In this document: one piece after another, positions 28,368-37,027 of the stretch
Position numbering within the stretch: position 1 is the first letter of the stretch
How the letters are laid out: each line of letters opens with the position of its first letter
NCBI RefSeq assembly: GCF_023571765.1
Contig: NZ_JAMJXC010000009.1
Span: 1-64,000, forward strand
Reading direction: 5' to 3'
From: Xanthobacter aminoxidans
GTDB taxonomy: Bacteria; Pseudomonadota; Alphaproteobacteria; Rhizobiales; Xanthobacteraceae
DNA: 64,000 nt
Program-made: the position numbers and the translations under genes
The notes under the pieces: generated by a model
The model's database searches: none
What the model was told of the DNA's origin: nothing
Seen by the model: only the letters and a program-made list of their open reading frames with translations

Positions 28368-28704
28368 CCTAAATCCAAGAAAACACGCGATAATCGGCTG
28401 TCCGTCCAGTCGCGGAAAGCATCTTCGTGATGTCGGGTCATCACCAGAACCAGCGTGCGCGCGGGCGGGCTGTCGGCTTCTCCCGGACTGCGGTCGTGAG
28501 GGAGGAGTGTGGCTCTTCAGGCGACCTCCCACACCCGGTTGAGGATCTTTGCTGCGCGCGCGGCTCTGTCCAGCCGTAGAACGCCGCCGTCGTGGTTCGC
28601 GACCATCTCGGGCGTGTCCTGAATGGCAAAAATCGCCTGACCCGAAGGTGGCCTGACGAAAAGCGCCCGCCGTGTGGGGCGGGCGCCGTGTCTCTCCGGA
28701 TCGC
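28368..28704. other. First chromosomal bases after the attachment site
   Basis: No complete gene is present in these 337 bases. A minus-strand coding fragment (28517-28660) is described separately. The remainder shows no recognisable gene. Confidence 0.4.
28517..28660 (-). pseudogene. Short coding fragment of unknown origin
   Basis: An open stretch without a start reads AIFAIQDTPEMVANHDGGVL then RLDRAARAAKILNRVWEVA and stops at TGA 28517-28519. Its composition is protein-like, and the ending resembles a natural C-terminus. I do not recognise the family. It may be the tail of a chromosomal gene cut when the element inserted or later rearranged. Confidence 0.25.
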
Positions 28705-29529
28705 TCAGTGGTCCAGATCGCCCTGGGCGAAGAAGTGCTTTCGGATCTCCTGGGTGTAGCGGACGAACCGGCCTTCCCCCATCACCGAGAGGTCGCGCGG
28801 GCGGGGCAGGTCGATGTCGTAGACGGCCTCGATGCTGCCCGGCCGGCTGGACATGACCACCACCCGGTCGGCCAGGAACACCGCCTCCGGGATGGAGTGG
28901 GTGATGAGCAGCACGGTCTTGCGCGTCTCGTACCAGATGCGCTGCAACTCGGCGTTCATCTTCTCCCGCGTCATGGCGTCGAGGGCGCCGAAGGGCTCGT
29001 CCATGAGCAGCACTTCGGGATCATGCACCAGCGCCCGGCAGATGGCGGCGCGCTGCTGCATGCCGCCCGACAGCTCCCACGGAAAGCGCTCCTCGAAGCC
29101 GTCGAGGCCGGCGGTGTGGAGGAGGCGTGCCGCCGCCTCGCGATAGGCGGCGACCGGCCGCCCGCGCATCTCCACCTGCAACAGCACGTTGTCGCGCACC
29201 GTGCGCCAGGGCAGCAGCACCGGGCTCTGGAACACCATGCCCACGCCATCCGGCGGCTGCGTCACCTTCACGCCGCCGATGGTGATGGTGCCGGTGGTGG
29301 CCGGCAGAAGCCCGGCAACCAGCTTGAGCAAGGTGCTCTTCCCGCAGCCCGAGGGGCCGACGATGGCCACGAACTCGCCCTTCGAGATGTTGAGGTCGAT
29401 GGGCTTGAGCGAGGGCACCGAACCGCCGCGCGTCTTGTACGTCTTGGTGAGGCCGGCGATGGCGATATGGGTGCCGGAGGCCTCGGCGCGCGGGGCGAGG
29501 GTGTCGATCCTGTGCAGGGCAGCGCTCAC
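28705..29529 (-). CDS. NitT/TauT-type ABC transporter, ATP-binding protein
   Basis: This is a 274-residue ABC ATPase with Walker A GPSGCGKSTLLKLVAGL, signature LSGGMQQRAAICRAL, Walker B VLLMDEPFGALD and a switch His in LLITHSIPEA. The family (SsuB/TauB/NrtD) powers import of sulfonates, nitrate, pyrimidine precursors or aromatic acids. The start is GTG, overlapping the stop of the binding-protein gene (GTGA at 29526-29529). It is the last gene of the minus-strand operon that starts at 34276. Confidence 0.9.
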   Translation of the reverse strand: MSAALHRIDTLAPRAEASGTHIAIAGLTKTYKTRGGSVPSLKPIDLNISKGEFVAIVGPSGCGKSTLLKLVAGLLPATTGTITIGGVKVTQPPDGVGMVFQSPVLLPWRTVRDNVLLQVEMRGRPVAAYREAAARLLHTAGLDGFEERFPWELSGGMQQRAAICRALVHDPEVLLMDEPFGALDAMTREKMNAELQRIWYETRKTVLLITHSIPEAVFLADRVVVMSSRPGSIEAVYDIDLPRPRDLSVMGEGRFVRYTQEIRKHFFAQGDLDH

Positions 29530-30566
29530 GGAAGGAACTCCAGCGTGAAGTAATCCTGCGCCTTGCTGCGCGCGGAGGGGTCGAGGCCGCCGTACTGGGT
29601 GAGGATCTCGAGGCTCTCGTCCATCAGCGCCGGGTTCATGCGGAAGGGGCGCGTGCTCTTGTCGTCGGAGGCGCGGTAGAGCGCCTGCGAATATTGCAGG
29701 CTGCGCAGCTGCGCGTCCGGCAGGCCGATCTTGGGATAGGCCTCCATGAGGATGTCGATGGCGGCCTTGGGGTTCTTCTCCGCCTCTTCCACCGCGCGGG
29801 TGGTGGCGCGCATGAAGCGCTTCACCATGTCGGCGCGCTTGGTAAGCGTGTCGGTGTTGGCGACGATGCCCAGCGACACGAGGTTCACCCCCGCATCGGT
29901 GTAGCGCAGCATGGTCACGGGCTTGTTCATGATATCCGGCAGGCGCGCGCCCTGCTCGGTGGTGAAGCCGATAAGGCCGTCGGCCTGGTTGTTCACCACG
30001 GCGTTGAGCTTGGCCTGGGCATCCGCCGCCACCATCTTCACCGCGCCCTCGGGAATGCCGAGCTTCTTCAGATAGAGCGGCCAGATGGGCGTCACGGCAT
30101 CGCCGGGCGTGAACATGATGGTCTTGCCGGGCAGGTCCTTCGGGCCGTTGATCTTGCCCTCGGGGGCGACCACCGCGCCCGGCGTGCGCTGGAGCAGCAC
30201 GCCGATGGTCTTCACCGGCGCGCCCTTGGCCACCGCCTTGATCATCACGCCGATGTCCGCGAGGCCGAAGGTGGCCGTGCCGGCGCCCACCGCCTGGATG
30301 GTCACCGCCGAGCCGCGGCCTTCCTGGATGTCGAGGTCGATGCCCTCTTCCGCGTAATAGCCCTTCTTGAGGCCGAGGATGAAGGGCGCGTGCTCGCCAT
30401 AGACGTACCAGTTGAGCATCAGCACCGCCTTGTCTGGCGTCTTCTCCGGCGTCTTGCCCGCCTGCGCGGCCGCCGGCAGCGTGGATGCCGTGGCAAGGCC
30501 GAGGGCGAACGCGCCGGATAACAGGTTCGTGGCGAATGTCCTTCGAGAGATATTGCGCGAGATCAT
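29526..30566 (-). CDS. NitT/TauT-type ABC transporter, substrate-binding protein
   Basis: This is a 346-residue secreted protein. A twin-arginine-like signal (NISRRTFATNLLSGAFALGL) ends near AAAQ. An NMT1/SsuA-type fold follows: MLNWYVYGEHAPFILGLKKG, YYAEEGIDLDIQEGRGSA, GTATFGLADIGVMIKAVAKG and TPGDAVTPIWPLYLKKLGIP. This type binds pyrimidine precursors, riboflavin-like or aromatic organic ligands; the actual ligand is unknown. ATG 30566 has a GGAGGAAA site. An in-frame extension to 30746 is encoded by a repeat element and was rejected. Confidence 0.88.
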   Translation of the reverse strand: MISRNISRRTFATNLLSGAFALGLATASTLPAAAQAGKTPEKTPDKAVLMLNWYVYGEHAPFILGLKKGYYAEEGIDLDIQEGRGSAVTIQAVGAGTATFGLADIGVMIKAVAKGAPVKTIGVLLQRTPGAVVAPEGKINGPKDLPGKTIMFTPGDAVTPIWPLYLKKLGIPEGAVKMVAADAQAKLNAVVNNQADGLIGFTTEQGARLPDIMNKPVTMLRYTDAGVNLVSLGIVANTDTLTKRADMVKRFMRATTRAVEEAEKNPKAAIDILMEAYPKIGLPDAQLRSLQYSQALYRASDDKSTRPFRMNPALMDESLEILTQYGGLDPSARSKAQDYFTLEFLP

Positions 30567-30640
30567 GGTTTCCTCCACCGGTTTTTCTGGTTTTGCTTGG
30601 GTCGTCGTGTTGCGTCTTTGCTTGGGGCGTCTCTCGCTTT

Positions 30641-30750
30641 CGTCATGCCCGGGCTTGTCCCGGGCATCCCCGTCGGGCCGATGGGACCGAAGCCGGGCGG
30701 GTGCTCCCGGCCTTTCCACGTGGATGGCCGGGACAAGCCCGGCCATGACG
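30641..30750. repeat. REP-like inverted repeat in the ABC operon
   Basis: The 29-base arms 30641-30669 (CGTCATGCCCGGGCTTGTCC...) and 30722-30750 are inverted copies differing at two positions. Each arm contains its own palindrome CCGGGACAAGCCCGG or similar. Such GGACAAGCCCGG units are frequent extragenic repeats in Hyphomicrobiales. The pair could fold into a long stem between the permease and binding-protein genes and set their relative expression. Confidence 0.65.
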
Positions 30751-30790
30751 GCCGTTTATTTCCCGACCAACGGCGGGAGGGCGCGAGCCC

Positions 30791-31615
30791 TCACGTCCCG
30801 CTGTTGGGGTCCGGCCGGCGCGAGGCGTGCCAGGGGATGAGGAAGTGCTCGATGGCATCGAGCGCCATGAAGAGGATCACCCCCATCATGGAGAGCACGA
30901 ACAGGGCGGCGAACATGAGCGGCAGGTCGAAATTGCCGTTCGCCACCTGCAGCACGTAGCCGATGCCCGAGTTGGAGCCGACGAACTCGCCCACCACCGC
31001 GCCCACCACGGCGAGCGTGATGGCCACCTTCAGCCCAGAGAAGATGCCGGGCAGGGCATGGGGCAGGCGGATGCGGATGAAGGTGCGCAGGCCCCCGGCG
31101 CGCATGGAGCGGGCGAGGTCGATCATCTCCTTGTCCACGCTCTTGAAGGCGAGCACGGTGGAGACCACCACCGGGAACACGCCGAGCAGGAAGGCGGAGA
31201 TGATCTTCGGCAGCACGCCGAAGCCGAACCACACCACGAACAGTGGCGCCACCGCGATCTTCGGCACCGATTGGGAGAAGACGAGGAGGGGATAGAGATA
31301 GCTCTCCACCGTCTTCGAGGAGGCGATGAGCATGGCGAGCGGAATGCCCACCAGCGCACTCAGGGCGAAGCCGCCCAGGGTGGCGGTGAGGGTGGGCATC
31401 GTCTCCCGCAGCAGCATGGGCCACTGGGCGATGACCTGCTCGATCACCAGGGTCGGCGCGGGGATGAGATAGGGTGGGATGCGCAGCAGGCGCACCGCCA
31501 GATCCCACCCCACCAGGATCACGGCAACCAGGATGAGCGGGCGGATGGCATCCATGCTCATGAGCTTGGAGAGCACGTTGGCGCGCGTGGACTGGACGAG
31601 AAGGGTGTCGGTCAT
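30791..31615 (-). CDS. NitT/TauT-type ABC transporter, permease
   Basis: This is a 274-residue integral membrane protein with six or so TM helices. The EAA-type loop RSMRAGGLRTFIRIRLPHAL (about residues 165-185) contacts the ATPase. Other family features are LPKIISAFLLGVFPVVVSTV and AVVGAVVGEFVGSNSGIGYV. ATG 31615 (MTDTLLVQSTRANV) was chosen over a longer in-frame frame that shadows the FAH gene. It lies 11 bases after the FAH stop, so enzyme and uptake genes are in one operon. Confidence 0.9.
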   Translation of the reverse strand: MTDTLLVQSTRANVLSKLMSMDAIRPLILVAVILVGWDLAVRLLRIPPYLIPAPTLVIEQVIAQWPMLLRETMPTLTATLGGFALSALVGIPLAMLIASSKTVESYLYPLLVFSQSVPKIAVAPLFVVWFGFGVLPKIISAFLLGVFPVVVSTVLAFKSVDKEMIDLARSMRAGGLRTFIRIRLPHALPGIFSGLKVAITLAVVGAVVGEFVGSNSGIGYVLQVANGNFDLPLMFAALFVLSMMGVILFMALDAIEHFLIPWHASRRPDPNSGT

Positions 31616-31626
31616 GGCATGCCTCC

Positions 31627-32466
31627 TCAGACCACGGATTGGCGCTGCTCGCCGAGGCGGGCGATGCCGAGGCGCACCTCCTGCCCGCGGGCGAGATAGA
31701 CCTGCGGCTTCAGCCCCAGCCCCACCCCCGCCGGCGTGCCGGTGATGATGAGGTCGCCCGGCTCCAGCGTCATGAAGCGGCTGACGTAGGAGACGATCTC
31801 CGCCACCTTGAAGATCATGTCGCTGGTGGAGCTGTTCTGGCGCATCTCGCCATCCACCGCGCACCAGAGGTCGAGGGCCTGCGGGTCGCCCACCTCGTCC
31901 GCCGTCACCAGCCAGGGGCCGATGGGGCAGAAGGTGTCGTGGCTCTTGCCCTTGGTCCACTGGCCGCCATGCTCCAGCTGGTGGGCGCGCTCGGACACGT
32001 CATGGGCGATGCAATAGCCGAAGACATGAGCCAGCGCGTCCGCCTCGGACACCTTGCGGGCGGTGGTGCCGATGACGACGCCCAGCTCCACCTCCCAGTC
32101 GGTCTTCTCAGACCCCTCCGGCAGGCGGATGGCGTCATAGGGGCCGCAGAGCGAGGTGGTGGCCTTCATGAAGAGGATGGGCTCTTCGGGAATGGGCAGG
32201 CCGCATTCACGGGCGTGGTCGTGATAATTGAGGCCCACACCCACGATCTTGCCGATGCCGGTGAAGGGCGGCGCGAGGCGCACCTCCCCCTCCACCACGG
32301 GCAAAGAGAGCGGGTCCACCGCCTTCAGCGCGTCGAGGCGGGCGGGATCGGCGATGAAGGCGGCGTCGATGTCAGCAATGACACAGGAGAGGTCACGGAC
32401 CGTGCCGTCGGCGGCGAGGAGGCCGGGCCGCTCGGCGCCGGCCGCGCCATGGCGCAGGAGCTTCAT
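31627..32466 (-). CDS. Fumarylacetoacetate hydrolase (FAH) family protein
   Basis: This is a 279-residue enzyme. The FAH fold is shown by GIGKIVGVGLNYHDHARECG, PILFMKATTSLCGPYDAIRL, EKTDWEVELGVVIGTTAR with the metal-binding Glu pair, GYCIAHDVSERAHQ, then KSHDTFCPIGPWLVT and LEPGDLIITGTPAGVGLGL. The family hydrolyses or decarboxylates 2,4-dioxo or 2-oxo acids (acylpyruvases, ring-cleavage hydrolases, ketodeoxysugar-acid hydrolases) with Mg2+. Next to an enolase-type dehydratase, cleavage of a dehydrated 2-keto acid is plausible but inferred. The start overlaps the preceding gene by 4 bases. Confidence 0.88.
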   Translation of the reverse strand: MKLLRHGAAGAERPGLLAADGTVRDLSCVIADIDAAFIADPARLDALKAVDPLSLPVVEGEVRLAPPFTGIGKIVGVGLNYHDHARECGLPIPEEPILFMKATTSLCGPYDAIRLPEGSEKTDWEVELGVVIGTTARKVSEADALAHVFGYCIAHDVSERAHQLEHGGQWTKGKSHDTFCPIGPWLVTADEVGDPQALDLWCAVDGEMRQNSSTSDMIFKVAEIVSYVSRFMTLEPGDLIITGTPAGVGLGLKPQVYLARGQEVRLGIARLGEQRQSVV

Positions 32467-33221
32467 GGGGTGAGCCTTTCGGGAATGCGGGTGTCCGCAG
32501 CTGCCTCAACTGGCGCGGCAACGGGCCGGCGCAGTTCGGCGGACTGGATGCGGTTCTCCAGCCAATAGAGGCCGGGATTGATCTCGCTGGCGCCCTCAGT
32601 GATCAGGGCGTCGAGCCGGCGCCCGGCCGCCTCCGCCTGGTCGCGGTCGAGGGCTTCGATGGTGAAGAGATATTGCTGGCGCCCGGGCCCGCCGGAATAG
32701 ATGCGGCGCTCGGCCGTCATGATGCCGGAGATGGCCTCGTCCACCTCATAGAGCCCGCCGGACAGCGTGCCGGATGCGTCCGCCGCGACGACCGCGCGAA
32801 CCATTCCCGCCAGCGTCGCGGCATCGGCCTTATGGTCGAAGCGGCGCTGGAGGATGTAGGGGGCATAGCCCCCCGCACGGCCCACCCGGCAATGGTTCCG
32901 GTAGAGCGAGCGCACCGGATTGCGGAAGTGGGTGAGGGACTCGCTGGTCCAGGGTGTCGGCCGGTTCAGCGCGGCGAGATAGGCCGGGCTGCCCAGCACC
33001 TCGGGGCCATCCGTGACATAGCACATGAAGAAGCGCGGGCTGCCGAGGAGGGCGCGATAGCGCCGCCCCTCGATGAAGCCGGGAATCCCCACCCGCTCCG
33101 GCATGTGCTCGCAATTGTGCCATTCCTGATAGCGCAGCTCGTAGTCCGCATCGATGTCGGCCCAGAAGCCCATAAAGCCGAGGGCCGGGCTGGGGGCGGG
33201 GTGGGGATCTTCGCTTGTCAT
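32463..33221 (-). CDS. Unknown protein, two ferredoxin-like halves likely
   Basis: This is a 252-residue protein without signal or TM segments. The N-terminal half has ELRYQEWHNCEHMPERVGI, PGFIEGRRYRALLGSPRFF and SPAYLAALNRPTPWTSE. This pattern, a W.N.EHMPER helix followed by R.Y..L..P.F strands, is typical of dimeric alpha/beta-barrel (EthD/Dabb-like) proteins. A similar second half follows (RRIYSGGPGRQQYLFTIEAL). It lies in a tightly packed catabolic operon between the epimerase and FAH genes and is probably an auxiliary enzyme of that pathway. I do not recognise a named family. Confidence 0.75.
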   Translation of the reverse strand: MTSEDPHPAPSPALGFMGFWADIDADYELRYQEWHNCEHMPERVGIPGFIEGRRYRALLGSPRFFMCYVTDGPEVLGSPAYLAALNRPTPWTSESLTHFRNPVRSLYRNHCRVGRAGGYAPYILQRRFDHKADAATLAGMVRAVVAADASGTLSGGLYEVDEAISGIMTAERRIYSGGPGRQQYLFTIEALDRDQAEAAGRRLDALITEGASEINPGLYWLENRIQSAELRRPVAAPVEAAADTRIPERLTP

Positions 33222-33232
33222 GGCGCGGCCCC

Positions 33233-34276
33233 TCAGAAGAGGCCGTCGCGGACTTCGTACCGCGTGGGCTTGCCATAGATGGCGCCGCCCTTCTCCACCC
33301 AGTGGGCCACCCAGTCGATCATCCGGGCCAGCGGCACGTTGGGATAGCCGAACAGGCGCTGGGCCTGGAACGTGCTGTTGGCCCAGCCGGTGGGCTCCTC
33401 CTCGCCCTCGAAGATGGGCGCCTTGCCGAACTTCTCACCGAAAGCATGGGCGATGGCCCGCACGCTCGCCTGCTCCGGCCCGCCGATATTGATGGGGCTG
33501 GTGGGCACCGTGCAGTGCTTCAGGCAGCGCAGGATCTGCGCGTTGGAATCCCCCTGCCAGATCACGCTGGCATGGCCGGTGCGGATGGGGATGGGCTCGC
33601 CGCGATGCACCCAGCTGGCGATGTCGTGGAGCACGCCGTAGCGCAGGTCGATGGCATAGTTCAGCCGGGCAAGGCGGCCAGGCGTGCCATGGATGTGGGA
33701 GCCATACTCAAACGCCCGCTCGCGGCCGACGCAGGAGTTCGCATAGTCGCCCACCGGCCGCGGCTGCACCCGTTCGTCCCAGCCATTGTGCGCGACGACG
33801 CCGAACGGATAGACGCACAGGGTGGAGAAGGCGACGATCCGGCTGTCGCGGAAGTGCGAGGCGACGGTCGCGGGCACCATGGTGTTCATGGCCCAGGCGA
33901 AGGAGGGATCGTCATTGGTGCCGAACTTCTTGCCGGCCATGTAGACGACGTTTTTCACCTTGGGCAGCTGCGCCACCGCCTCGGCATCCAGCAGGTCGCA
34001 GCGGATGGTCTCGATGCCGAAGCCCTCCAGCTCCTCCTTGGACCCAGCCTCCGAGAAGCGCGCCACCCCGATCACCCGCTTATCCGGCGCCGCGCGCTTG
34101 GCCATGCGGGCGAGGGAGGGGCCGACCTTGCCGGCGACACCCAGAACGATGATGTCCCCGTCCAAAGTGGCGAAGTCGTCCACCAGCCCCTGGGTGGGAC
34201 GGGAGACCAGCTCCTCGAGCTGCTCCTCGGTCTCGATCAGGTCCGGCACGGTGTCGAAGGTCAGGCGTTCACTCAC
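33233..34276 (-). CDS. NAD-dependent epimerase/dehydratase family protein
   Basis: This is a 347-residue extended short-chain-dehydrogenase protein. After a ~40-residue leader, the nucleotide motif is IIVLGVAGKVGPSLARMAK (usually TGxxGxxG; here GVAGKVG). NVVYMAGKKFG, an FSTLCVYPFG strand and GDYANSCVGRERAFEYGS follow. The last occupies the YxxxK region but reads Y-A-N-S-C, so the catalytic Tyr-Lys pair is not conserved in the usual form. It may act on sugar acids or as a binding protein. GTG 34276 with GGAGCGG upstream is the first gene of the minus-strand operon. Confidence 0.75.
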   Translation of the reverse strand: MSERLTFDTVPDLIETEEQLEELVSRPTQGLVDDFATLDGDIIVLGVAGKVGPSLARMAKRAAPDKRVIGVARFSEAGSKEELEGFGIETIRCDLLDAEAVAQLPKVKNVVYMAGKKFGTNDDPSFAWAMNTMVPATVASHFRDSRIVAFSTLCVYPFGVVAHNGWDERVQPRPVGDYANSCVGRERAFEYGSHIHGTPGRLARLNYAIDLRYGVLHDIASWVHRGEPIPIRTGHASVIWQGDSNAQILRCLKHCTVPTSPINIGGPEQASVRAIAHAFGEKFGKAPIFEGEEEPTGWANSTFQAQRLFGYPNVPLARMIDWVAHWVEKGGAIYGKPTRYEVRDGLF

Positions 34277-34400
34277 GAATCCGCTCCCATTTTTGCTGAC
34301 AGGCCTGGAATGGCACCTGAACGGTGGGGTGAACCGCACCGAACCGGGGCCTGAACCGCACCGAACATGGAGGGGTTCGGGTGCCGGCCTGCTCATTTAT

Positions 34401-34419
34401 TGGGTAACGCCGTTACCCA
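34401..34419. promoter_or_regulatory. IclR-type operator palindrome 1
   Basis: TGGGTAAC-GCC-GTTACCCA is a perfect 8-base inverted repeat in the divergent region between the epimerase operon and the IclR gene. It shares its core (TAAC-3 bases-GTTA) with the palindrome at 34523-34537. It is a probable binding site for the adjacent IclR regulator. Confidence 0.6.
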
Positions 34420-34522
34420 TATCTATAGGGCTAGATTCGTCCAAAGTCGGAGTCAAGCGGGTATTTTCAGAGGAGGTCCGCTGTTTTCGCGCCTATCTGG
34501 CCTTGCCACGCTCGAATTCATG

Positions 34523-34537
34523 GATAACATCGTTATC
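34523..34537. promoter_or_regulatory. IclR-type operator palindrome 2
   Basis: GATAAC-ATC-GTTATC is a perfect 6-base inverted repeat centred 120 bases from palindrome 1, 34 bases before the chosen IclR start. Its location in what would be coding sequence for a longer IclR supports the shorter start at 34571. Confidence 0.55.
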
Positions 34538-34570
34538 AGTGAAGGCGTGGTGCGTCGAAGGGTAGATGAG

Positions 34571-35425
34571 ATGGCGAAAGTTGCGGCCGGGGCCCGTCCC
34601 GAAAAGATCGACGAGACCATCGTCTCCGTGGAGCGCGCCTTCGACATCATCGGGATGCTGGCCGATTCCGTGGATGGCTTCCCCCTGGCGGAGATCGCGC
34701 GGCGCCTGGACCTCAACAAGGCCATCGTCTCCAAGCTGTTGAATACGCTGGAGTCGCAGATGCTGGTGTGGCGCGACGAGCGGGCCCAGCGCTATTACCT
34801 CACCTACCGCATCAGCAATCTCGGCCTGCGCCACCTCCAGACCAGCCGGCTGCTGGACCAGTGCTCCGCCGCGCTCCGCCAGCTGGCGGAGGAGACCGGT
34901 GAGCTGGTCCGCCTCGCCATCGTCGAGCCGGGCGGGCAGAGAATCGTGTGGGTGCAATCTTTTGCGGGCAGCAAGAGGTCGCTGCGCATCGATCCCAACT
35001 ACACGCTGGAGATCGGCCTCCACACCCACGCCACCGGCAAGGCGTGGCTCTCGACCCTGCCCTTTGCCGATGCCCTCAAGCTGTTGATGCATCAGGGAAT
35101 CGAGGCCTCTACCGCCTATTCCAAGACCTCCATTTCCGACATCCGCGCGGAGCTGGAGGAGGTGGCGCGGCGCGGCTTTGCGCTGAGCTATGAGGAGAAC
35201 GAGCTGGGCGTGGGCGCCGTGGCCGCGCCCATTCTTGCCTCGACCCTCGGCGGTGCGCCGGAATGCGTGGGCGTGGTGAGCCTCGCCGCCCCCACCAACC
35301 GCATGAGCCGGGCGGATCTCGAAAGCTGCGGCTCCTTCGTGATGGCGACCACCCGCCGCCTGGGCGAGACCTGGCCGCTGGAGGCCCGCGCCCGCAGCGG
35401 CGCCTTCCCGCGCATGGTGGAATAA
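34571..35425 (+). CDS. IclR-family transcriptional regulator
   Basis: This is a 284-residue regulator. The N-terminal winged helix-turn-helix is VERAFDIIGMLADSVDGFPL then AEIARRLDLNKAIVSKLLNT. The IclR effector domain follows (GELVRLAIVEPGGQRIVWVQ, the LHTHATGKAWLSTLP helix, YEENELGVGAVAAPI). It should sense a small organic acid and control the enolase gene downstream and the divergent epimerase-FAH-ABC operon, probably through the two TAAC..GTTA palindromes. An earlier ATG at 34520 lacks a ribosome site. Confidence 0.9.
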   Translation: MAKVAAGARPEKIDETIVSVERAFDIIGMLADSVDGFPLAEIARRLDLNKAIVSKLLNTLESQMLVWRDERAQRYYLTYRISNLGLRHLQTSRLLDQCSAALRQLAEETGELVRLAIVEPGGQRIVWVQSFAGSKRSLRIDPNYTLEIGLHTHATGKAWLSTLPFADALKLLMHQGIEASTAYSKTSISDIRAELEEVARRGFALSYEENELGVGAVAAPILASTLGGAPECVGVVSLAAPTNRMSRADLESCGSFVMATTRRLGETWPLEARARSGAFPRMVE

Positions 35426-35450
35426 CCACCTCAATTCAAAGGATAAAATC

Positions 35451-36860
35451 ATGGGAGCGAACGCGGCGCCGCGTATGCGGCTGGCCGAGGCGAACCTGCG
35501 CGAGCGCGCGGCGAAGCTGCGGATGCCGTTCCGCTTCGGCGTCGCCACGCTGCGAGAGGTGCGGCAGGCTGAACTCACCGTGCGGATCGAGGCGATGGAC
35601 GGGCGCGGCGCGGTCGGTATCGCCGCCGAATGCCTTCTGCCCAAATGGTTCGACAAGAACCCCGCGCTCTCCGACGACGACAATGTGGAGCAGCTGCGAG
35701 CCTCGCTGGCGATCGCGCTGGAGCTGTACGCCGCTTTGCCGACGGACACCCCGTTCGGCCTCTCCGCGGCGGTCTATCGGGAGCAGCAGGCGCGCTGCGC
35801 CGCGCTGGGCCTCAATCCGCTGGTCGCGGCCTACGGTCCGGCACTGGTGGACCGGGCCATCCTCGACGCCGCCGGGCGGATGCTGGGGATGTCCTTCTCC
35901 CAGATGATCCGGGGCAATGTGGCAGGTATCACCGTTAGCTCCGGACTGACGGGGGACCTTCAGGGCGTCGACATCGCCCAGTTTCTGGGCAATCTGCGGC
36001 CGCAGGATACCATCGGCGTGCGCCACACGGTGGGCATGGTGGACGCCCTCACGGCCTCCGACCCGCTCGAAGGCCCGGCCGATGGCTTGCCACAAACCCT
36101 TGAGGACGTTGTCAAAACCTACGGATGCCGTTTCTACAAGCTGAAGGCGGGCGGCGATATCGCCGCCGATCTCGACCGCCTCACCCGCATCGCCGCGGTG
36201 CTGGACGCCGGCCCTGCCGATTATCGCGCCACATTGGACGGCAATGAGCAGTATTCGGATGTGGATGGCATCGTCGAATTGTGGCGACGCATGTCAGAAA
36301 CGCCAGCTCTTTCAAGGCTTTGCGCCTCCACCCTCTACATCGAGCAACCCATCCGCCGCGCCGTCGCGCTGGAGCGGGAGGTGGGGGCATTGGCCGCCCT
36401 CAAGCCCGTCATGATCGACGAATCGGACGCCACCCTGGATGCCTTTCCCCAGGCTATCCCATTGGGATATAAAGGAGTTTCCAGCAAGACCTGCAAGGGC
36501 TTCTACAAATCCATCCTCAACGCCGCCCGCATCGCCAAGGCCAATGCGGAGTTGGGCGAAAGCCGATTTTTCCTTTCCGCAGAAGACCTTTGCACCTGGG
36601 CCGGCATCAGCACCCAGCAGGACCTCGCCCTCGTGTCCCTCCTGGGCCTCGCCCATGTGGAGCGCAACGGCCACCATTACCTCGACGGCATGTCCTTTGC
36701 CCCAGAAGAGGAACAGTCAGCCTTCCTCGCCGCCCACGGCGACCTCTATCACCGTCCCCCCGGCGGGCCTGTCCGCCTCGCCGTCGCCGATGGGGCCGTG
36801 CGGCTGAAATCGCTGGACTGCCAAGGCTTTGCGGTGGGCGTTCCCCCCGTCATGGGTTGA
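35451..36860 (+). CDS. Enolase-superfamily (mandelate racemase/MLE) enzyme
   Basis: This is a 469-residue protein, longer than the usual 370-400. The barrel has catalytic KxK in CRFYKLKAGGDIAAD (about 228-231), metal ligands in ATLDGNEQYSD, YIEQPI and MIDESD, and GVSSKTCKGFYKS near residue 345 with the second-face Lys. Members dehydrate, racemise or cycloisomerise carboxylate substrates using Mg2+. Absence of a C-terminal HxD pattern points away from glucarate dehydratase. The gene follows iclR by 25 bases and is presumably regulated by it. The substrate is unknown; the partner FAH enzyme suggests an acid-sugar or cyclic acid route. Confidence 0.85.
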   Translation: MGANAAPRMRLAEANLRERAAKLRMPFRFGVATLREVRQAELTVRIEAMDGRGAVGIAAECLLPKWFDKNPALSDDDNVEQLRASLAIALELYAALPTDTPFGLSAAVYREQQARCAALGLNPLVAAYGPALVDRAILDAAGRMLGMSFSQMIRGNVAGITVSSGLTGDLQGVDIAQFLGNLRPQDTIGVRHTVGMVDALTASDPLEGPADGLPQTLEDVVKTYGCRFYKLKAGGDIAADLDRLTRIAAVLDAGPADYRATLDGNEQYSDVDGIVELWRRMSETPALSRLCASTLYIEQPIRRAVALEREVGALAALKPVMIDESDATLDAFPQAIPLGYKGVSSKTCKGFYKSILNAARIAKANAELGESRFFLSAEDLCTWAGISTQQDLALVSLLGLAHVERNGHHYLDGMSFAPEEEQSAFLAAHGDLYHRPPGGPVRLAVADGAVRLKSLDCQGFAVGVPPVMG

Positions 36861-37027
36861 TGCGGCACCCGACTGGAGGGGCCGGACCGCTTTAGCCCAG
36901 CACGCACGCCCTGTTGTCGTTCTCGGCCATCGCCGCTTCGGCGGACACCTGCGTCGCCAACGCCGACGCGAAGAAGCTCGCCGGCGCGGCGCGCACCAGC
37001 TGGAGTGAGCCCTTCCGGGTAGACGGA

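Noticed and set aside
33215-34354. 379-residue plus-strand open frame
   Set aside because: Lies opposite the epimerase-family gene; no domain, no ribosome site.
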